Source: Actinomycetes bacterium (GTDB lineage Bacteria > Actinomycetota > Actinomycetes > Actinomycetales > Dermatophilaceae). Taken from it: 64,000 nt of DNA. Location of the stretch: assembly GCA_029552065.1 (NCBI GenBank), contig JAKPEG010000021.1, forward strand, positions 1 to 64,000, read 5' to 3'. The notes beneath the pieces are model-generated. The model was not told the origin of the DNA. It saw only the letters and a list, made by a program, of their open reading frames with translations, and ran no database searches. The translations under genes were made by a program, and so were the position numbers. Positions 41,928-50,913 of the stretch are shown piece after piece (the stretch's first letter is position 1; every line of letters begins with the position of its first letter).

Positions 41928-43112
41928 ATGTCGCAACAGCAGGGACCGGGCTTCTGCACGCTCGCCATCCACGCCGGCCAGGAGCCGGATCCGGCAACCG
42001 GGGCCGTCGTCCCACCCATCTACCAGGTCTCCACCTACAAGCAGGACGGGATCGGGGGGCTGCGGGGCGGCTACGAATACTCCCGGTCGGCCAATCCCAC
42101 CCGGACGGCGCTCGAGGAATGCCTGGCCGCGCTCGAGGGCGGCGCGAGGGGCTTCGCCTTCGCCTCCGGCCTGGCCGGCCAGGACGCGGTCGTGCGCGCG
42201 CTCACCGGCCCCGGGGACCACGTGGTCGTCCCCACCGACGCCTACGGCGGGACCTACCGCTACGTCGCCCGGGTCGCCGGCCCACAGGGCCTGGCCCACA
42301 CGGCTGCCGCGATGTCCGACCTCGACGCCGTCCGGGCAGCCGTCCGGCCCGGACACACGCGCCTCGTCTGGGTGGAGACCCCCTCGAATCCCCTGCTCGG
42401 CATAGCCGACATAGCCGCCCTCGCCGAACTCGCCCACTCCGCCGGTGCCCTGCTCGTCGTCGACAACACGTTCGCGACCAGTTACCTCCAACAGCCGCTG
42501 GCCCTGGGCGCGGACATCGTCACCCACAGCACGACGAAGTATGCCGGTGGCCACAGTGACGTCGTCGGCGGTGCCGTCGTCGTCGCACGCGAGGTGAGCG
42601 GGGCGGCATACGCCGATGCGAGCGAGCGGATCGCCTTCCACCAGAACGCGATCGGTGCGGTCGCCGGACCCTTCGACGCGTGGCTGGTGCTGCGTGGACT
42701 CAAGACCCTCGCGGTGCGGATGGAACGACACTGCGACAACGCCGAGCGGGTGGCAGCGTTTCTCGCGGGCCACGACGCCGTCGCCCAGGTGCTCTACCCG
42801 GGCCTGTCCAGCCACCCGGGCCACCCCATCGCAGCGCGGCAGATGCGCCGCTTCGGGGGAATGGTGTCCTTCCGGTTGCGTCGGGGCGAGGACGCCGCCG
42901 TCAAGGCCGTTGCCACCACCCGGCTCTGGACGCTCGGGGAGTCGCTCGGTGGCGTCGAGTCACTTATCGAACATCCGGCACGGATGACTCACGCCTCGGT
43001 CGCCGGAACGGCGCTCGAGGTCCCGGCCGACCTCGTCCGCCTGTCGGTGGGGATCGAGGACGTCGAGGACCTGCTGGCCGACCTCGGCGAGGCGCTGGAC
43101 ATCCCCGGCTGA
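41928..43112 (+). CDS. metB: Cystathionine gamma-synthase
   Basis: STYKQDGIGGLRGGYEYSRSANPTRTALEECLAALEGG...THSTTKYAGGHSDVVGG; Cys/Met metabolism PLP enzyme. Confidence 0.94.
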   Translation: MSQQQGPGFCTLAIHAGQEPDPATGAVVPPIYQVSTYKQDGIGGLRGGYEYSRSANPTRTALEECLAALEGGARGFAFASGLAGQDAVVRALTGPGDHVVVPTDAYGGTYRYVARVAGPQGLAHTAAAMSDLDAVRAAVRPGHTRLVWVETPSNPLLGIADIAALAELAHSAGALLVVDNTFATSYLQQPLALGADIVTHSTTKYAGGHSDVVGGAVVVAREVSGAAYADASERIAFHQNAIGAVAGPFDAWLVLRGLKTLAVRMERHCDNAERVAAFLAGHDAVAQVLYPGLSSHPGHPIAARQMRRFGGMVSFRLRRGEDAAVKAVATTRLWTLGESLGGVESLIEHPARMTHASVAGTALEVPADLVRLSVGIEDVEDLLADLGEALDIPG

Positions 43113-43340
43113 GCCTCGCGCGCCCCGCCTGGCCGGCGGCAACTGCTCCGCCCCGGACGCCGGCGAGTCCCGGCCGGCGGCCGATGCGGCGGCCGATGCT
43201 CGGTGACGAGGAATCCGCCGACGAGGTAGACCACCGCGGCAGCCAGGAACCACGGGGACGCTCCACGTGCCCCCGCCTGCCGATGCATGACCGCGGTCCC
43301 GGTCCCGCACCTCGGGCGAAGGCCTATGCCGCCTGGGGAC

Positions 43341-44333
43341 TCAACGGGGCCGCGAAAGTCCGCTTCGCGCGTGCCGAGACTCGAGCGCGTCTTCGAAGCG
43401 CGTGGGGGCGCCGGGCGGCCGGGCACCCGAGGCGACGAACGACGCCACCTGGGTCGAGGTGAAGTGCGAGGCAAGGGCCGCCAGATTCGGGTCTGTCGCG
43501 CCGACGATCTGCCGGAAGCGCAGCTCTGCCACCGGGCCGAGCAGGTCGTGGATCTCGATGAAGCAGCGCCGGGCTCGTTCGCGCGGCCAGCCCTCGGGCA
43601 GCAGCTCGGCAGGCAAATCGGGGTCGATCTCGGGGAAGTCGCGCCAGTCGCTGCGCAGGGCAGTGCGAAGCGCCAGGGCGTCCGCCGGGCTCACGTCCCC
43701 GGCCCGGATCCGGTCCAACAGCGGTTCGTAGCGCTCGGCGAACTCCCGGTAACGCGTGGCAAGTTCGTGCAGGTCGAAGGCACTGGCCAGCGGCACGAGG
43801 CGCGATCCCGTGATTGGCTCGCGCACACGGAGGACGGTCGCCGTGCTGACTCCCAGCCGTTCCAGCAGTGCGCAGGCGGCCGACACCCGGTCATGCGGCG
43901 TGACCCACAGGCCGTCGTAGAGCACCCCGAACTGCAGCGCCCGGAGCCCGGCGCGAAGGGATGCACGGACTTCGCGATCGCCCTCGGGCACCGAGAACGC
44001 GACCGTCGTCCATTGCCCGTCCCACGGCTCGTTCGCGCCCCCGAAGAAGAGCATGCGGTGGATCCGGCGCATGACGAACTCCGAGGTGCGTTCGGGGATT
44101 GCGTATGCCGTCGTGCGCCCCGTGCGGCGCAGCCGGAGCAGACCTCGGGCCGTGAGCCGTCGGATAGCGGCACGGGCACCGTCCTCCGAGATGTCGAACT
44201 CAGCCAGCAGCCGCACCAGCGTCGCCGAGGGGATGTGTTCGTCGCGCAGGTACCAATAGTCGCCGAGCACGGTGGTGAGCAGCCGCTGGGGCTCCGGCCC
44301 GGTCTGTGCCCGCGGCAGATCGATTGTCGTCAT
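43341..44333 (-). CDS. PaaX family transcriptional regulator
   Basis: LLTTVLGDYWYLRDEHIPSATLVRLLAEFDISEDGARAAIRRLTARGLLRLRRTGRTTAYAI...DGQWTTVAFSVPEGDREVRASLRAGLRALQFGVLYDGLWVTP. Confidence 0.88.
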   Translation of the reverse strand: MTTIDLPRAQTGPEPQRLLTTVLGDYWYLRDEHIPSATLVRLLAEFDISEDGARAAIRRLTARGLLRLRRTGRTTAYAIPERTSEFVMRRIHRMLFFGGANEPWDGQWTTVAFSVPEGDREVRASLRAGLRALQFGVLYDGLWVTPHDRVSAACALLERLGVSTATVLRVREPITGSRLVPLASAFDLHELATRYREFAERYEPLLDRIRAGDVSPADALALRTALRSDWRDFPEIDPDLPAELLPEGWPRERARRCFIEIHDLLGPVAELRFRQIVGATDPNLAALASHFTSTQVASFVASGARPPGAPTRFEDALESRHARSGLSRPR

Positions 44334-44466
44334 CGCCGGCACTGGTCGACACACCTCATGCCGCACATCGTAGACGTGCCTCCGCGGGCGGCCGCGCATT
44401 GATCTCGCGCGACGTCACGGATCACGTCTGCTTTGGAGCGAGTTCCGGCGCAACGCTTGCCAACAT

Positions 44467-44513
44467 GCGACAGTTTATGTCACGCTCGTTGTCTGATGCG
44501 ACGCGTGATGCGA
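44467..44513. promoter_or_regulatory. Candidate PaaX-type operator region
   Basis: Imperfect dyad GCGACAGTTTATGTCACGC (44467-44485) and 12-bp-spaced direct repeats TGATGCGA (44494-44501, 44506-44513) upstream of the operon. Confidence 0.35.
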
Positions 44514-44544
44514 AGCACTACCCACATCTTCGAAAGGCGAGGCG

Positions 44545-45465
44545 ATGACCATGACACGAAGGCTGAACGTGGCGGCCGTGTCCGCGACTGCCGCGGCAGC
44601 CCTGCTGTTGGCAGGCTGCTCGTCCGGGCCGACCTCGTCGACTGGCGCCACGTCCGGAGGGTCTGCTGCCACCGCCAACACGGTGCTGCACGACGCCCTC
44701 CCGCAGGCCATCAAGGACGCGGGAGTCATCACCTTCGCAGGCGACTCCCACCCGCCCTACCGCACGGTGGAAGCCGACGGAAGGATCACCGGCATCGACC
44801 CCGACATCCAGGAAGCCCTCGCGCGGATCCTGGGAGTCAAGGCCAAGACCGAGACGGTCGCCAGCCTGCCCGCGGCCTTGCAGGGCATGCTCTCCGGTCG
44901 CTACGACGCCTTCAACGGTCCCGTGAAGGCCACCGCCGAGCGCGAGAAGGACTTCGACTCGATCACGTGGATGACCACGCGCACGGCATACATCGTCCCC
45001 AAGGCGACGGGCGCGGGGGTGGCGGCCACGGACGACCTGTGCGGGAAGACGGTCGCCGTCGTCACGGCGAGCATCGTCGAGGAACAGCTGAAGAAGCTGT
45101 CCGCCTACTGCGAGGGCAAGGGTGCCTCGGCAATCCAGGTGCTCGGATTGGCCGACACCAACTCGACCCTGTTGGCGGCGAACGCCGGACGCGCGGCAGC
45201 GGCCGGGATGACCGAGGCGGCGGCGATCGACGTCCGCAGCAAGGAGCCGGACAAGTACCTCTACGTGCGCCAGACCGAAGCCCAGGGCGCGACCACGGAC
45301 AACCTGGCGACACTCGTGCCCAAGAGCAGCGGCCTCGGACCGGTGCTCATGAAGGCCTTCCAGGAGTTGTTCGCCAACGGCGACTACCGGCGAATCATGG
45401 AGAAATACCACATCGAGGGTGTCGCCGTTCCGGCTCCTATCCTCAACGTCGCGTCGAAGGGATGA
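44545..45465 (+). CDS. Amino-acid type ABC transporter substrate-binding lipoprotein
   Basis: AAALLLAGCSSGPTSS lipobox; AGVITFAGDSHPPYRTVEADGRITGIDPDIQEALARILGVKAKTE. Confidence 0.9.
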   Translation: MTMTRRLNVAAVSATAAAALLLAGCSSGPTSSTGATSGGSAATANTVLHDALPQAIKDAGVITFAGDSHPPYRTVEADGRITGIDPDIQEALARILGVKAKTETVASLPAALQGMLSGRYDAFNGPVKATAEREKDFDSITWMTTRTAYIVPKATGAGVAATDDLCGKTVAVVTASIVEEQLKKLSAYCEGKGASAIQVLGLADTNSTLLAANAGRAAAAGMTEAAAIDVRSKEPDKYLYVRQTEAQGATTDNLATLVPKSSGLGPVLMKAFQELFANGDYRRIMEKYHIEGVAVPAPILNVASKG

Positions 45466-46439
45466 GCACCTCCGCAGCCGGCGCGCCGCTCCCGCCCCCG
45501 GCGTCCCTCGCGGCGTCGTCGTCGCGCGCGGCCCCGCCGGAGGACATCGCCACAGCCGGCCGACGCCTGCGCCCCATGCACTGGCTGGTCACCCTCCTGC
45601 TCCTGCTCGTGGCCGCCCAGATCGCCTGGTTCCTGTGGACCAACCCTCGGTTCGAGTGGAAGGTCGTCGCGCAGTACCTGTTCGAGCCGACGATCCTCAA
45701 AGGACTGGGGACGACTCTCTTGCTGGCGCTGGCCGCGATGGTCGGTGGCTCGGTGGCGGGAGGCCTCCTCGCGGCGGCACGGATGAGTGAGCTGCTCCCC
45801 GCCCGCTGGGCGGCCACGACCTTCGTGGCCGTCTTCCGGGGCATCCCGCCGCTGGTCCAGCTGATCTTCTGGTTCAACCTGGCCTACCTCGTCCCGCGGC
45901 TGTCCCTGGGGATCCCCTTCGGACCCTCGTTCGGCGACTGGTCGACCAATGCCGTGATCACGCCGGTCACCGCCGCGATCGTGGGGCTCACCCTCGTGGA
46001 GTCGGCCTACATGGCCGAGATCATCCGCGCCGGCGTGCTGTCGGTCGACATCGGCCAACGCGAGGCGTCCAAGGCGATGGGCTTCACCGCCGGTCAGAAC
46101 TTCTTCCGGATCGTGCTGCCCCAGGCCATGCGGGTGATCATCCCGCCGTCCGGGAGCCAGTTCATCAGCGTCGTCAAGGGGACGGCACTGGTGAGCGTGA
46201 TCGGGATGAGTGACCTGCTCTACTCGGTGCAGGTCATCTACAACCGCACCTACCAGATCATCCCCATGCTCATCGTGGCCTGCCTCTGGTACCTCCTCGT
46301 CGTCACCCTGCTGAGCATGGGCCAGTCGCGGCTCGAGCGACGGTTCTCCCGGGGCCATTCCCGCCACGCACCCGAACGCCGAAGCCGGCTGTTCGCGGCT
46401 ACTCGACGACCGCCCCGAAAGGGTAAGGAACAGCCATGA
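45462..46439 (+). CDS. Amino-acid type ABC transporter permease (HisM/GlnP-like)
   Basis: LLALAAMVGGSVAGGLLAAARMSELL...FRGIPPLVQLIFWFNLAYLVP...YMAEIIRAGVLSVDIGQREASKAMGF. Confidence 0.92.
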   Translation: MSTSAAGAPLPPPASLAASSSRAAPPEDIATAGRRLRPMHWLVTLLLLLVAAQIAWFLWTNPRFEWKVVAQYLFEPTILKGLGTTLLLALAAMVGGSVAGGLLAAARMSELLPARWAATTFVAVFRGIPPLVQLIFWFNLAYLVPRLSLGIPFGPSFGDWSTNAVITPVTAAIVGLTLVESAYMAEIIRAGVLSVDIGQREASKAMGFTAGQNFFRIVLPQAMRVIIPPSGSQFISVVKGTALVSVIGMSDLLYSVQVIYNRTYQIIPMLIVACLWYLLVVTLLSMGQSRLERRFSRGHSRHAPERRSRLFAATRRPPRKGKEQP

Positions 46440-47302
46440 CCGACTCTCGATCCGCCGGTACACCCGGGGGCGACGGGGCCGCCGAGGCCGCACTCTCGGG
46501 CTCCGAATCGGGCCCCGTGGTCCTTTCCCTGCACGACGTCCGAAAAGCCTTCGGCGATCATCAGGCTCTCGACGAGGTCAGCCTCGATGTGCACGAGGGT
46601 GAAGTGGTCGTCGTCATCGGCCCGTCCGGTTCGGGCAAGTCCACCCTCGTCCGCTGCGTGCACCAGCTCGAGCAGATCGACGGCGGCTCCATCCATCTCG
46701 ACGGGGAGCTCCTTGGCTACGAGCACCACGGCAACGGACTCCGGCCGCTCAGCGAGCGGGAGATCGCCAGCCAACGTCGCCGAATGGGAATGGTCTTCCA
46801 GAACTTCAACCTCTTCCCGCACTTCACAGTCCTTCGCAACATCGTCGAGGCACCAGTGCACGTGCACGGGATCCCGCGGGCCGAGGCCGTGGAACGGGCG
46901 CGGAACCTGCTGGACCGGGTCGGGTTGAGCGACCAGGCCGGGAAGTACCCGCGGCAACTCTCGGGAGGCCAGCAGCAGCGCGTGGCGATCGCGCGCGCGT
47001 TGGCCCCCGAGCCACGCATCCTCCTGTTCGACGAGCCGACCAGCGCCCTGGACCCCGAACTCGTCGACGAGGTCCTCAGCGTGATGCGCGACCTTGCCGA
47101 CCTCGGCAAGACGATGGTGGTCGTCACCCACGAGATGGCCTTCGCTCGTGAGGTCGCCGACCGCTGCGTCTTCATGGAGGCCGGCCGGATCGTCGAGACG
47201 GGTCCTCCCACGAAGCTCTTCAGCGACCCTTCCTCGCCCCGGCTGCGCGCTTTCCTCTCGCGCTATACCGACGACCGCACCCGCGGGACGGCGACGGCAT
47301 GA
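46436..47302 (+). CDS. Amino-acid type ABC transporter ATP-binding protein (GlnQ-like)
   Basis: VVIGPSGSGKSTLVRCVHQLEQIDGGSIHLDGE...QLSGGQQQRVAIARALAPEPRILLFDEPTSALDPELVDEVL. Confidence 0.94.
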   Translation: MTDSRSAGTPGGDGAAEAALSGSESGPVVLSLHDVRKAFGDHQALDEVSLDVHEGEVVVVIGPSGSGKSTLVRCVHQLEQIDGGSIHLDGELLGYEHHGNGLRPLSEREIASQRRRMGMVFQNFNLFPHFTVLRNIVEAPVHVHGIPRAEAVERARNLLDRVGLSDQAGKYPRQLSGGQQQRVAIARALAPEPRILLFDEPTSALDPELVDEVLSVMRDLADLGKTMVVVTHEMAFAREVADRCVFMEAGRIVETGPPTKLFSDPSSPRLRAFLSRYTDDRTRGTATA

Positions 47303-48531
47303 ACGGTGAGCTGACCATGCTCTCGGTCGGGGACATCATCCTCGACGAGCCGGATCCCGGTTCCTTCCTCGAACCGGCCGCCCCCGTGCTGCACGCCGCC
47401 GACCTCGTCGTCGGCCACGTCGAGGTACCGCACACCGACACCACCGCGTCGACGAGCACTGACGTTCCGGCGCCACCGGCGGACCCGCGGGCGCTCGCGG
47501 CCCTCAGCAGAGCCGGCTTCGACATCGTCACCCTCGCGGGGAACCACATCTACGACTCCGGCGATGCCGGTGTGCTCGACACGGTGCGACACGCGCGTGC
47601 CGCCGGGTTGCAGACGGCCGGCGCGGGAGCCAACCTCTCCGCGGCTCGCCGACCGGCCGTCGTGGAACGGGACGGCATCCGGGTAGGGGTGCTGAGCTTC
47701 AACTGTGTCGGCCCCCGCGAATCCTGGGCGACTTCGGCGAAGGCCGGTTGCGCCTACGTCCACATCCTCACTCACTACGAGCTCGACCACGCCAGCCCGG
47801 GAGGTCCACCGCGCATCTACACGTTCGCCGATCCCGACAGCCTCGACCGGATGGCCGAGGACGTCGCAACCCTAGGGGAGCACGTCGACATCGTGGCCGT
47901 GTCCTTCCACAAGGGGGTCGGCCACACCCCGGTGACCGTTGCGATGTACGAGCGTCAGGTGGCCCGTGCCGCCATCGACGCCGGAGCGCACGTCGTCGTC
48001 GGCCATCACGCCCACATCATGCGCGGCGTCGAGGTCTACCGTGGGCGACCCATCTACCACGGCCTGGGCAACTTCGTCACGGTCACCCATGCGCTCACGC
48101 CGAGCGACTCGAGCGCCGGGGAGCTGGCCGTGTGGGCGCGCCGCCGGGTTGCCCTCTACGGCTTCGCGCCGGACCCTGCCATGCCCTTCTATCCCTTCCA
48201 TCCGCAGAGTCGCAACACCGCTGTCGCCAGCGTCCGGGTCGACCGAGGGGGAGTGGTCGAGGCCGGGCTGGTCCCGTGCTGGATCGACGCTTCGGGTCGC
48301 CCACAGCCCCTCACGAGGGACGCGACGGGAGAGGCCGTCGTCGCCTACATCCAACAGATCTCGACCGAGGCTGGTTTCGACACGGTGCTGCAGTGGAGCG
48401 GCGACCACGTGCGCATCGAGGGGGTCGGACCTGCGGCCGACTCCGCCGCGCCCCGCCCCTCCCCCGCGCCCGAGCCCTGGGACGGCCACAACGCCACCAC
48501 CGCCCACGAGTTGACTGGAGACACCCCATGA
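47299..48531 (+). CDS. CapA family (PGA biosynthesis-type) metallophosphatase-like protein
   Basis: LTMLSVGDIILDEPDPGSFLEP...VTLAGNHIYDSGDAGVLDTVRHARAAGLQTAGAGANL...VSFHKGVGHTPVTVAMYERQVARAAIDAGAHVVVGHHAHIMRGVEVYRGRPIYHGLGNFV; no signal or TM segment at the N-terminus. Confidence 0.87.
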   Translation: MNGELTMLSVGDIILDEPDPGSFLEPAAPVLHAADLVVGHVEVPHTDTTASTSTDVPAPPADPRALAALSRAGFDIVTLAGNHIYDSGDAGVLDTVRHARAAGLQTAGAGANLSAARRPAVVERDGIRVGVLSFNCVGPRESWATSAKAGCAYVHILTHYELDHASPGGPPRIYTFADPDSLDRMAEDVATLGEHVDIVAVSFHKGVGHTPVTVAMYERQVARAAIDAGAHVVVGHHAHIMRGVEVYRGRPIYHGLGNFVTVTHALTPSDSSAGELAVWARRRVALYGFAPDPAMPFYPFHPQSRNTAVASVRVDRGGVVEAGLVPCWIDASGRPQPLTRDATGEAVVAYIQQISTEAGFDTVLQWSGDHVRIEGVGPAADSAAPRPSPAPEPWDGHNATTAHELTGDTP

Positions 48532-49760
48532 CCACCTCGCCACTGGCCGGCGCCGTCGTCCTCGACCTCACCACCGCGTTGGCCGGCCCCTATGCGACCC
48601 TCCTGCTGGCCGGATTGGGTGCCCGCGTCATCAAGGTCGAGAACCCGGCCACCGGTGGCGACTCCGCCCGCAACAACGCTCCGTACGCCGGCCGCGACGG
48701 GCTCACCCTCGGGCGCCGCCATGCGGACGACATGTCCGTGTCCATGCTCGTGCGGGGGCGCAACAAGGAGAGCATCACCCTCAACCTCAAGGATCCGCGG
48801 TCCCGCTCGGTGTTCCTCGACCTGGTGGCGCGCGCCGACGTGCTCGTCGAGAACTACAGCGCCGGGGTCACCACCCGCCTGGGCATCGACTATGCCTCCA
48901 TCCGCGAGCACAACCCGCGGCTCGTCTACACCTCGATCAGTGGCTTCGGCGCCCAAGGCGGGCCTGGTTCGGGCAAGGCGATGGACTCGATCATCCAAGC
49001 GCTCAGTGGCGTGATGATGACAGCCGGCGAGCCCGACGAGGGCCCCGTGCGATTCGGCCTGCCGATCGGCGACCTGCTCGCCCCCCTGTATGCCGTCATC
49101 GGCACCGTCTCGGCGCTGCTCCAGGCCGAGCGCACCGGGGTCGGCCAACACGTCGACGTGTCCATGCTCGGGGCACTGACCTCGCTCATGGCGTGCGAGC
49201 CGTTCGACGCCTACGACGCGGTCGGGCTTCCGCAGCGAACCGGCTCGATGGTCCCGCGTCTGGCACCCTTCGGGATCTTCGAGGCTGCAGACGGGCACGT
49301 GGCCCTGTGCGCTCCCACAGACCCGTTCGCCCGCGGGGTGTTCCGCGCGATGGGCCGCGAGGAGCTCCTCGGCAGCTACGCCACGAGGGACGCCCGGGTC
49401 GCCAACGCGGACGAGGTCCACGGTCTCATCGGCGCCTGGATGAAGGAACTGACGGTGGACGAGATCCTCGATCGGTTGGTGCGCGAAGGCGTTCCGGCGG
49501 CGAAGGTGCGCGACCCTCACGAGGCGGTCCACGATCCACTGGTTCGCGAGCGAGGCGAGGTGGTCACGCTCCGTCACCGCACCTATGGGGACGTCGCCGA
49601 CCTGTCCGGCACCGGGATGCCCATCCTGTTCTCGGGGGCGGATGTCGGCTTCGACGAACCGCCGCCAGATCTCGGGGAACACAACCACCGGGTCTACGGC
49701 GGTCTGCTGGGCTACTCCGACCAGGACGTCGCGCGCCTGGCCGAGCAGTCGGTCATCTGA
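48528..49760 (+). CDS. CaiB/BaiF (class III) CoA-transferase
   Basis: LAGAVVLDLTTALAGPYATLLLAGLGARVIKVENPATGGDSAR...NKESITLNLKDPRSRSVFLDLVARADVLVENYSAGVTTRLGIDYASI. Confidence 0.94.
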   Translation: MTTSPLAGAVVLDLTTALAGPYATLLLAGLGARVIKVENPATGGDSARNNAPYAGRDGLTLGRRHADDMSVSMLVRGRNKESITLNLKDPRSRSVFLDLVARADVLVENYSAGVTTRLGIDYASIREHNPRLVYTSISGFGAQGGPGSGKAMDSIIQALSGVMMTAGEPDEGPVRFGLPIGDLLAPLYAVIGTVSALLQAERTGVGQHVDVSMLGALTSLMACEPFDAYDAVGLPQRTGSMVPRLAPFGIFEAADGHVALCAPTDPFARGVFRAMGREELLGSYATRDARVANADEVHGLIGAWMKELTVDEILDRLVREGVPAAKVRDPHEAVHDPLVRERGEVVTLRHRTYGDVADLSGTGMPILFSGADVGFDEPPPDLGEHNHRVYGGLLGYSDQDVARLAEQSVI

Positions 49761-49776
49761 GCCAGGGGTGCCCGAG

Positions 49777-50913
49777 ATGCCGCCTTCCGCCCTGGACCGA
49801 CTCGAGCTCATCTACCGAAGCGGGCCGTCGACCGCGATCCGCAGCGGCGCGGGTTCGGCTCCCGTGGTGGGCTATGTGGGGGCCGACGTCCCGGTCGAGC
49901 TTCTCGACGCCGCCGGGGTCTTCGGAGTCCGACTCGCCGGCGACCCGACGGCCGACCGATCCCGGGGCGACCGTCTCCTCGGTCGCGGCCTCGACCCGGC
50001 CACCCGATCGCTCATGAGCCAACTGGTCTCCGGGCAGTTCGACGGGCTGGACGCGCTCGTCGTCTCCCGGGACTGCGAGGCCTCCCTGCGACTGTTCTAT
50101 GCCGTCCGGGAACTGCGCCGTGTCGACCCCGGCTGCGGCCTGCCTCCGGTGCATCTGCTCGACCTGTTGCACCTGCCCTACCGGACGACGACGACCTACA
50201 ACCTCGCGCGGCTCACCGGGCTACGGGATTGGTTGCGGGCCTGGACCGGCAATCCGGTCACCGACGACGACCTCGCCCGGAGCGTGCTGGCCCATGGGGA
50301 GGTCCGGGAGCAGCAGCGCCGCGTCGCCGCCTATCGTCGTGGCCCCCAGGCCCGGCTGACTGGAACTCAGGCGCTGGCCGTGGTGGGTGCTGGCACGCGG
50401 ACGCCGTTGGCGGCATACCGGAGTCTGTTGGGCGACCTCCTCAGCCAACTGGAGCAGGGGTCCAGGCCGCCGATCGGCGGAGTGGCGACCTTCCTCACGG
50501 GCAGTTCCCACGACAACCCGCACGTGTATGCCGCACTCGAAGCCCAGGGTGTGCGCATCGTGGGCGAGGATCACGACTGGGGGGACCTCTTGATCGACCG
50601 CCAGGTCGATCGGCCCACGCTGTTGGGCCTCGCGGAGACCTATCAGCACCAGACGCCCACAGCCCAGCGGGGGTCGATCCGTGACCGCGGTGTCCAGACC
50701 GCCGTCGGTCTCGACCGCTCCGGAGCCCAGCTGCTCGTCGGCTACCTCCGAGAGTGCGACGAAGGGCCGCCCTGGGACTGGCCGGAGCAGAGTCGCCTCG
50801 CGACCCAACGAGGTGTCGACACGATCCTGTTGGCGCACCAGGGCTACGGCGCGGTCGACATCGACACGCTCGGCACGACCGTGGCCCTTTCGACGAGCGG
50901 AGGGACACGATGA
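49777..50913 (+). CDS. 2-hydroxyacyl-CoA dehydratase / benzoyl-CoA reductase (HGD-D) family-like protein, subunit 1
   Basis: Architecture like HgdB/FldC: FDGLDALVVSRDCEASLRLFYAVRELRR ... LGDLLSQLEQGSRPPIGGVATFLTGSSHDNPHVYAALEAQGVRIVGEDHDWGD ... ECDEGPPWDWPEQSRLATQRGVDTILL. Confidence 0.65.
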   Translation: MPPSALDRLELIYRSGPSTAIRSGAGSAPVVGYVGADVPVELLDAAGVFGVRLAGDPTADRSRGDRLLGRGLDPATRSLMSQLVSGQFDGLDALVVSRDCEASLRLFYAVRELRRVDPGCGLPPVHLLDLLHLPYRTTTTYNLARLTGLRDWLRAWTGNPVTDDDLARSVLAHGEVREQQRRVAAYRRGPQARLTGTQALAVVGAGTRTPLAAYRSLLGDLLSQLEQGSRPPIGGVATFLTGSSHDNPHVYAALEAQGVRIVGEDHDWGDLLIDRQVDRPTLLGLAETYQHQTPTAQRGSIRDRGVQTAVGLDRSGAQLLVGYLRECDEGPPWDWPEQSRLATQRGVDTILLAHQGYGAVDIDTLGTTVALSTSGGTR

